Assembly: GCA_910577185.1 (NCBI GenBank)
Contig: CAJTLR010000014.1
Location: forward strand, 55,867-75,570
Direction of reading: 5' to 3'
Length of the DNA: 19,704 nt
Origin: an uncultured Acetatifactor sp.
Lineage (GTDB): Bacteria > Bacillota > Clostridia > Lachnospirales > Lachnospiraceae
Below the pieces are notes generated by a model. The model did not search any database. It worked only from the letters and a program-made list of their open reading frames with translations, and was not told the origin of the DNA. A program made the translations under genes and the position numbers. Each line of letters begins with the position of its first letter. The stretch's first letter is position 1. Positions 16,647 through 19,704 of this stretch are shown here, one piece after another.

Positions 16647-16716
16647 AGTTTGTGTCTGCGCGACATCCACAAACTTGACATGCGCAAAAGGCCGCGCAGA
16701 AATGGGGTTAAATATG
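16647..16716 (+). repeat. 70-nt structured leader, copy 1 (before TetR)
   Basis: This 70-nt segment ends with the ATG of the TetR gene and differs from the copy at 17363-17432 at only two positions (16663 and 16684). It contains two perfect 8-bp inverted repeats: AGTTTGTG 16647-16654 with CACAAACT 16668-16675, and TCTGCGCG 16655-16662 with CGCGCAGA 16693-16700. The arms interleave (A-B-A'-B'), so the two stems are either mutually exclusive or pseudoknot-like. The second stem ends just before the GGGG ribosome-binding region. Both differences between copies fall outside the arms. Confidence 0.75.
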
Positions 16717-17280
16717 CCAAAACAACGCATTACAAAAGAGATGGTGGTGGATGCCGCTTTTGAGCTGGCCCGGAGCGGAGGAATGGAGCAGGTTGTGGTA
16801 AAAGCCATTGCCGGAAAAATCGGCTGTTCCGTGCAGCCAATTTACAGTTATTGCAAAAACATGGACGGACTGCGGCGGGATGTGGAAGAACGTACCAAAT
16901 GTTTTGTGAAAGCATATATCGCATCGCATTTTGACAAAAACGACCCTTTCCGCAGCACAGGACAGGCCTATATCCGGCTCACTGAGGAAGAACCCAACCT
17001 GTTCAAAATTTTTATCTTGCACAGGCGGCAAGGCGTTTCTTCACTGGACGATCTGTACCGGGCGGAAGCCGACGGGCAAATCCCCGTGTTTCTGGCAGAA
17101 AACCTGAATATCAGCACGGACCGGGCCCGGCAGCTTCATCTGGACATGCTGATCTATACCATTGGGATCGGAACCATTTTTTCCATGACCACACCGGGCA
17201 TTTCTTCAGATGAAATTTATTCGCAGCAGGAAAGAATCTATCAGATTCTCCTGAAACATATTTTGGAGGATAATGCCTGA
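16714..17280 (+). CDS. TetR/AcrR family transcriptional regulator
   Basis: 188 residues from the ATG at 16714 (MPKQRITKEMVVDAAFELAR), where TetR proteins normally begin. An in-frame ATG at 16702 would add MGLN, and the open frame runs further up through the repeated leader. The N-terminal helix-turn-helix covers about residues 10-55: AFELARSGGMEQVVVKAIAG, then IGCSVQPIYSYCKNMDGLRR with the recognition helix at SVQPIYSY. The remainder is a helical ligand-binding/dimer domain (LFKIFILHR, DMLIYTIGIGTIFSM) without a recognisable ligand signature. It probably represses its own promoter through the 25-bp dyad, and with it the flavodoxin gene 149 bp downstream. Control of the divergent ABC exporter pair is possible. 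Confidence 0.92.
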   Translation: MPKQRITKEMVVDAAFELARSGGMEQVVVKAIAGKIGCSVQPIYSYCKNMDGLRRDVEERTKCFVKAYIASHFDKNDPFRSTGQAYIRLTEEEPNLFKIFILHRRQGVSSLDDLYRAEADGQIPVFLAENLNISTDRARQLHLDMLIYTIGIGTIFSMTTPGISSDEIYSQQERIYQILLKHILEDNA

Positions 17281-17359
17281 AAGGAAACTTTCAGACGAAA
17301 ACAGAATCCCCGCAAAAGCGGGATGGGAGGAAAAGATTGAAAATTGAAAATTTTCAATC
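17279..17359 (+). repeat. Three successive small hairpins between TetR and flavodoxin genes
   Basis: Three inverted repeats follow one another: GAAAG-GAAA-CTTTC (17279-17292, overlapping the TetR stop), CCCGC-AAAA-GCGGG (17309-17322), and GATTGAAAA-TTGAAAA-TTTTCAATC (17335-17359). None is followed by a T-run, so they are not ordinary terminators. They could modulate readthrough, mRNA stability or differential expression between the two genes. No convincing second promoter is visible in this gap. Confidence 0.5.
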
Positions 17360-17362
17360 CCA

Positions 17363-17432
17363 AGTTTGTGTCTGCGCGGCATCCACAAACTTGACATGCA
17401 CAAAAGGCCGCGCAGAAATGGGGTTAAATATG
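17363..17432 (+). repeat. 70-nt structured leader, copy 2 (before flavodoxin)
   Basis: This is the second copy of the leader at 16647-16716 and likewise ends exactly at the ATG of the next gene. The arms AGTTTGTG (17363-17370)/CACAAACT (17384-17391) and TCTGCGCG (17371-17378)/CGCGCAGA (17409-17416) are unchanged. The first stem is extended to 10 bp here by flanking CA/TG. Sequence upstream of 17361 and downstream of the ATG is unrelated between copies, so the similarity is confined to the element. Confidence 0.75.
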
Positions 17433-17978
17433 AAACATAACATTTTAGTCTGTTACAAAAGCACCACCGGTTTTACAAAAAGATATGCGGAAATGATAAG
17501 CGGAGAAACAGGCTGTACCCTGATGAATTCCCGGGATGTCACAGCCCGCATAATCTCACAATATGACACAATAGTGTTTGGGGGCAGGCTTCACGCCGGA
17601 GTCATTGATGGACTGAAAAAAATCAGGAAACTTATAACCAAAAGCGGCGGAAAAACCTTTGTTGTATTTGCAACCGGCGCCATGCCCCTGGAGGCAGAGG
17701 AAACCATTCAGCAGATGTGGGAAAATAACCTGACCCCTGAGGAGCTGCGCCAGATTCCGCATTTTTATATGCCCGGCGGCCTGTGCTATGAAAAAATGCC
17801 GCTCCCGGATAAAATCATGATGAAGGCCTTTGCCAGTGTCATGAAACGCCAGCTGAGGCACAAAGAAAATAAAACGCCCATGGAGCAGAGTTTTGAAGAA
17901 AACATCTCCACTTCCTATGATATTTCATCAAAGGAATACGTAAAACCGCTGGTGTCGTTTTTAAAAGACAGAAAATGA
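17430..17978 (+). CDS. Flavodoxin-domain protein
   Basis: 182 residues from the ATG at 17430 (MKHNILVCYKSTTGFTKRYA). Residues 9-15 (YKSTTGFT) are the phosphate-binding loop for FMN. YDTIVFGGRLHAGVIDGLKK (about residues 45-64) and TFVVFATGAMPL complete the flavodoxin fold. The length and sequence suit the Flavodoxin_5/HemG-like group of small redox proteins. The C-terminal 70 residues (PHFYMPGGLCYEKMPLPDKI onward) are the extra segment usual in these clostridial proteins. The protein probably binds FMN in the cytoplasm and passes electrons to an unknown partner. It lies 149 bp after the TetR gene, likely in the same transcript, and its last 18 bp overlap the end of the convergent HAD gene. An open frame from 17337 through the leader is unlikely to be translated. 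Confidence 0.9.
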   Translation: MKHNILVCYKSTTGFTKRYAEMISGETGCTLMNSRDVTARIISQYDTIVFGGRLHAGVIDGLKKIRKLITKSGGKTFVVFATGAMPLEAEETIQQMWENNLTPEELRQIPHFYMPGGLCYEKMPLPDKIMMKAFASVMKRQLRHKENKTPMEQSFEENISTSYDISSKEYVKPLVSFLKDRK

Positions 17979-18761
17979 CATGTCCTTCATCCGTTTTTCC
18001 AGATAAACGGCCACACCATCCTCCTCATTTGAAAGTGTGATCTCATCCGCAATGTCTTTGACCTCCTGTATGGCATTCCCCATGGCCACACCTGTGCCGC
18101 ACAGTTTTAGCATGCCTATATCCGCATAATCATCTCCAAATGCAATGATTTCCGATACTTCTGTGCGGCACGCTTCACATACTGCCAATATTGCCTTTTC
18201 CTTTGTAATTCCGCTTTTCGTAAATTTATACCAGTCGCCATCCGAAAAGTGCTGACTGTCCAGTTCTGAAAAATGTTCACATAATCTGCCTGCCAGGCCG
18301 GAGTCATGTATCTCCACGCATATCTTCAGCGCCTGATGGTTGAAATCCGTAAAATCCGAATATATGCTGTCGCCCCAGCTTTTGTACTCCTCTCTGGGAT
18401 TTGTTTTGTAATTCCAATAATGTGCATCCAGTGTGTCAACCGTAATTTCACAATCCACACCACATATATTTCTTGCCGTCTGAATAAAATTTTTTGTCTC
18501 CGCCACCGAAAAAGAAGAAGAACAGATCATTTTTCCGTTTACCCTTACCAGTGCCCCGCCGCTGGAAATAAGAATATCCGGCTTCATTTCCTTTATAAAT
18601 CCCAGGCAATTCTGCTCACCCCTTGAGGTTGAGATACCGGTCAGATACCCCTGCTCCCTGCATTTTGCCAGTATTTCCAAAGTATATTCCGATAAGGTTT
18701 TATCATTTCTCAACAAGGTGCCGTCTAAATCAAAAAGCAATATTCTTTTTTGGGTTTTCAC
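17961..18761 (-). CDS. Cof-type HAD-superfamily phosphatase
   Basis: 266 residues from a GTG start at 18761. The start overlaps the upstream stop as GTGA and has a strong GGGGAGGG site 6 nt before it. A TTG at 18794 would lengthen the protein by 11 residues. Motif I LLFDLDGTLLRND (about residues 8-20) has the nucleophile aspartate. Motif II is TGISTSRG, motif III lysine is in SGITKEKAIL, and motif IV is AFGDDYADIGMLKLCGTGVAMGNA. The C2-type cap lies between motifs II and III. Members are cytoplasmic phosphatases acting on sugar phosphates or similar small molecules; the substrate cannot be told. The gene overlaps the flavodoxin gene by 18 bp tail to tail and is translationally coupled to the membrane protein upstream. 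Confidence 0.93.
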   Translation of the reverse strand: MKTQKRILLFDLDGTLLRNDKTLSEYTLEILAKCREQGYLTGISTSRGEQNCLGFIKEMKPDILISSGGALVRVNGKMICSSSFSVAETKNFIQTARNICGVDCEITVDTLDAHYWNYKTNPREEYKSWGDSIYSDFTDFNHQALKICVEIHDSGLAGRLCEHFSELDSQHFSDGDWYKFTKSGITKEKAILAVCEACRTEVSEIIAFGDDYADIGMLKLCGTGVAMGNAIQEVKDIADEITLSNEEDGVAVYLEKRMKDMSFSVF

Positions 18762-19477
18762 GATCTGCCCTCCCCTTCCTTTCTCCCTCTCCAAATCCCC
18801 CAGAGGACAGAAATTATTGTGATCACGGCCACCAGCACCACAAAGCGTAGCAGCGTGTCGGCCATCCAGCTGACCTTTCCATGCCGGTACATATCCAGCA
18901 CATATAGGGGATCCACATTATAATCCTCAGCCATACCGCTCAGCATCTGGCGCTCCTGGATGGTGGTATTACGGACATAGCCGGTGGGATAGCTGTCTGT
19001 GCCTGTGAGCATCAGGTAATCATCAAAGTATACGCACAGATATGAGCCGTCCTCCAGCTCCATCAGGTGATAACGGTTGTAAGTGCCGCCCACAATCCAC
19101 TGGCTGATCTTCTGCACCTGGGTAATCGGATAGTCCCCGGCGATATATTCCGAAATCGTAACCTGCCTCCTGGAGCCGCGTCTTCCGGTATAATGCGTCC
19201 CCGCATGCTCCACGTCGCGCAGCCGCACCATAGGACAGGGTACCGGCCTGCCGCCGGATACCGTTGCCGGAATCTGTTCAGAAAAAAAGGCCTGTACATC
19301 CTCCTGTGTCTGAATCTGCCTGACGCCTTCTCCGGGTTTCTGGCCCTGTCCGGTCCCCTCCCCCGCCCATAAATCATAAATCCACCCTGTAGGGGCCGTA
19401 AGCATGATCCATAAGGCCAGAACGCCAATCAGGATAATCTTAACTATCTTTAGAACTGTACCATCTTCTTTTTTCAT
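18758..19477 (-). CDS. Two-TM membrane protein of unknown function
   Basis: A 239-residue protein that I do not recognise. The start at 19477 (MKKEDGTVLKIVKI) has AGGAG with a 6-nt spacer. Residues 9-30 (LKIVKIILIGVLALWIMLTA) form a first membrane segment, and residues 212-232 (FVVLVAVITIISVLWGIW) a second, followed by a basic tail. The 180 residues between are probably extracytoplasmic. They begin with a G/Q/E-rich linker and contain RDVEHAGTHYTGRRGSRRQV, IVGGTYNRYHLMELEDGSYL and YVRNTTIQERQMLSG. No catalytic motif stands out; the layout suggests a small sensor or envelope protein. It is joined to the HAD gene by the GTGA overlap, so the two may act in one pathway. Confidence 0.75.
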   Translation of the reverse strand: MKKEDGTVLKIVKIILIGVLALWIMLTAPTGWIYDLWAGEGTGQGQKPGEGVRQIQTQEDVQAFFSEQIPATVSGGRPVPCPMVRLRDVEHAGTHYTGRRGSRRQVTISEYIAGDYPITQVQKISQWIVGGTYNRYHLMELEDGSYLCVYFDDYLMLTGTDSYPTGYVRNTTIQERQMLSGMAEDYNVDPLYVLDMYRHGKVSWMADTLLRFVVLVAVITIISVLWGIWRGRKEGEGRS

Positions 19478-19658
19478 GTCTCTCTCCTTGCTGATATTTT
19501 TTCATAATGTTTCAACTCCGTTGTTTTTTCATTCAGCCGGGACCCGCCATATATTCTGGTCCTTTGCCGCTTCCTATGCCGTCACAGATACAGGCATTTC
19601 AGAAATGATATCCTGCCGGACAGCATATTTTCCCCCCACGGAATTGTGCAGTCAACAA
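19478..19658. other. Upstream region of the unknown membrane protein
   Basis: About 180 bp without a convincing gene. On the minus strand a TTGACT hexamer near 19650 lacks a good -10 at 17-18 nt, so the promoter is uncertain. A 21-codon frame (19505-19440, starting MKKYQQGERHEKRRW) overlaps the start of the membrane-protein gene in another frame. It could be a short upstream peptide or chance. Confidence 0.3.
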
Positions 19659-19704
19659 CCCCGCTGCAAGCAACGGGGCATCAAGCTTGTAGCGCTGCAA
19701 GCAG
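19659..19704. repeat. GC-rich hairpin and start of a second copy at the window edge
   Basis: CCCCGCTG (19659-19666) pairs with CAACGGGG (19671-19678) around CAAG, giving an 8-bp stem with one wobble. The 11-mer CGCTGCAAGCA occurs at 19662-19672 and again, 31 nt later, at 19693-19703, where the window ends. A CAAGCTTG palindrome lies between. No T-run follows on either side within the window. It may be a repeat array, a terminator-like element or an intergenic repeat; the missing right flank prevents a decision. Confidence 0.45.

Noticed and set aside
16675..16703. TTGACA inside the 70-nt leader as a -35 box
   Set aside because: The hexamer 17 nt downstream (AGAAAT) matches TATAAT at only three positions, and transcription would start at or beyond the start codon.
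16603..16713. Translation of the TetR gene from upstream, giving a cysteine-rich leader peptide
   Set aside because: The frame is open through the repeated leader in both genes, but TetR and flavodoxin homology begins at the later ATG. Both differences between the copies would change amino acids, so protein-level conservation is not supported.

Overview
The window reads as chromosomal DNA of a spore-forming, moderately GC-rich Firmicute, most likely a Lachnospiraceae/Clostridium cluster XIVa gut bacterium. The evidence is the gene set (YqfC, YqfD and BofC-like sporulation proteins, a LysM-GH18 cortex-lytic-type enzyme, a RecD2 helicase, an Nth endonuclease III with a 4Fe-4S cluster), the purine-rich Shine-Dalgarno sites and the AT-rich sigma-A-type promoters. 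No rRNA, tRNA, CRISPR array, transposase or phage gene was recognised. Almost all of the left 16.4 kb is coded on the minus strand.

Reading the minus strand from its upstream side (right to left): two neighbouring ABC exporter half-transporters (16367-14541 and 14461-12662), then recD2, nth, a LysM-GH18 hydrolase and pdp (pyrimidine-nucleoside phosphorylase). A second block follows: yqfC, yqfD, phoH, ybeY, a MOP-superfamily lipid/polysaccharide flippase, a BofC-like membrane-anchored protein, and a BaiN/HI0933-type flavoprotein that runs off the left edge. yqfC-yqfD-phoH-ybeY is a familiar clostridial cluster linking sporulation to rRNA maturation. The flippase, the BofC-like protein and the GH18 enzyme fit an envelope/spore theme around it.

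To the right, 16.4-18.0 kb is a small plus-strand unit: a TetR-family regulator and a flavodoxin-domain protein. A consensus TTGACA-17-TATAAT promoter lies upstream, with a 25-bp palindrome at the predicted transcription start (a candidate autoregulatory operator). Both genes start immediately after an almost identical 70-nt leader. The leader holds two perfect 8-bp inverted repeats whose arms interleave (A-B-A'-B'), and it supplies the ribosome-binding region and start codon. The two differences between the copies both fall outside the arms. This duplicated structured leader is the most unusual feature of the window.

Beyond it, a minus-strand pair encodes an unknown two-TM membrane protein and a Cof-type HAD phosphatase, joined by a GTGA stop/start overlap. 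The HAD gene overlaps the flavodoxin gene tail to tail. The right edge carries a GC-rich hairpin and the beginning of a second, similar one. Another non-coding oddity, between the GH18 gene and pdp, is a 44-nt AT-rich hairpin flanked by 25-nt direct repeats.
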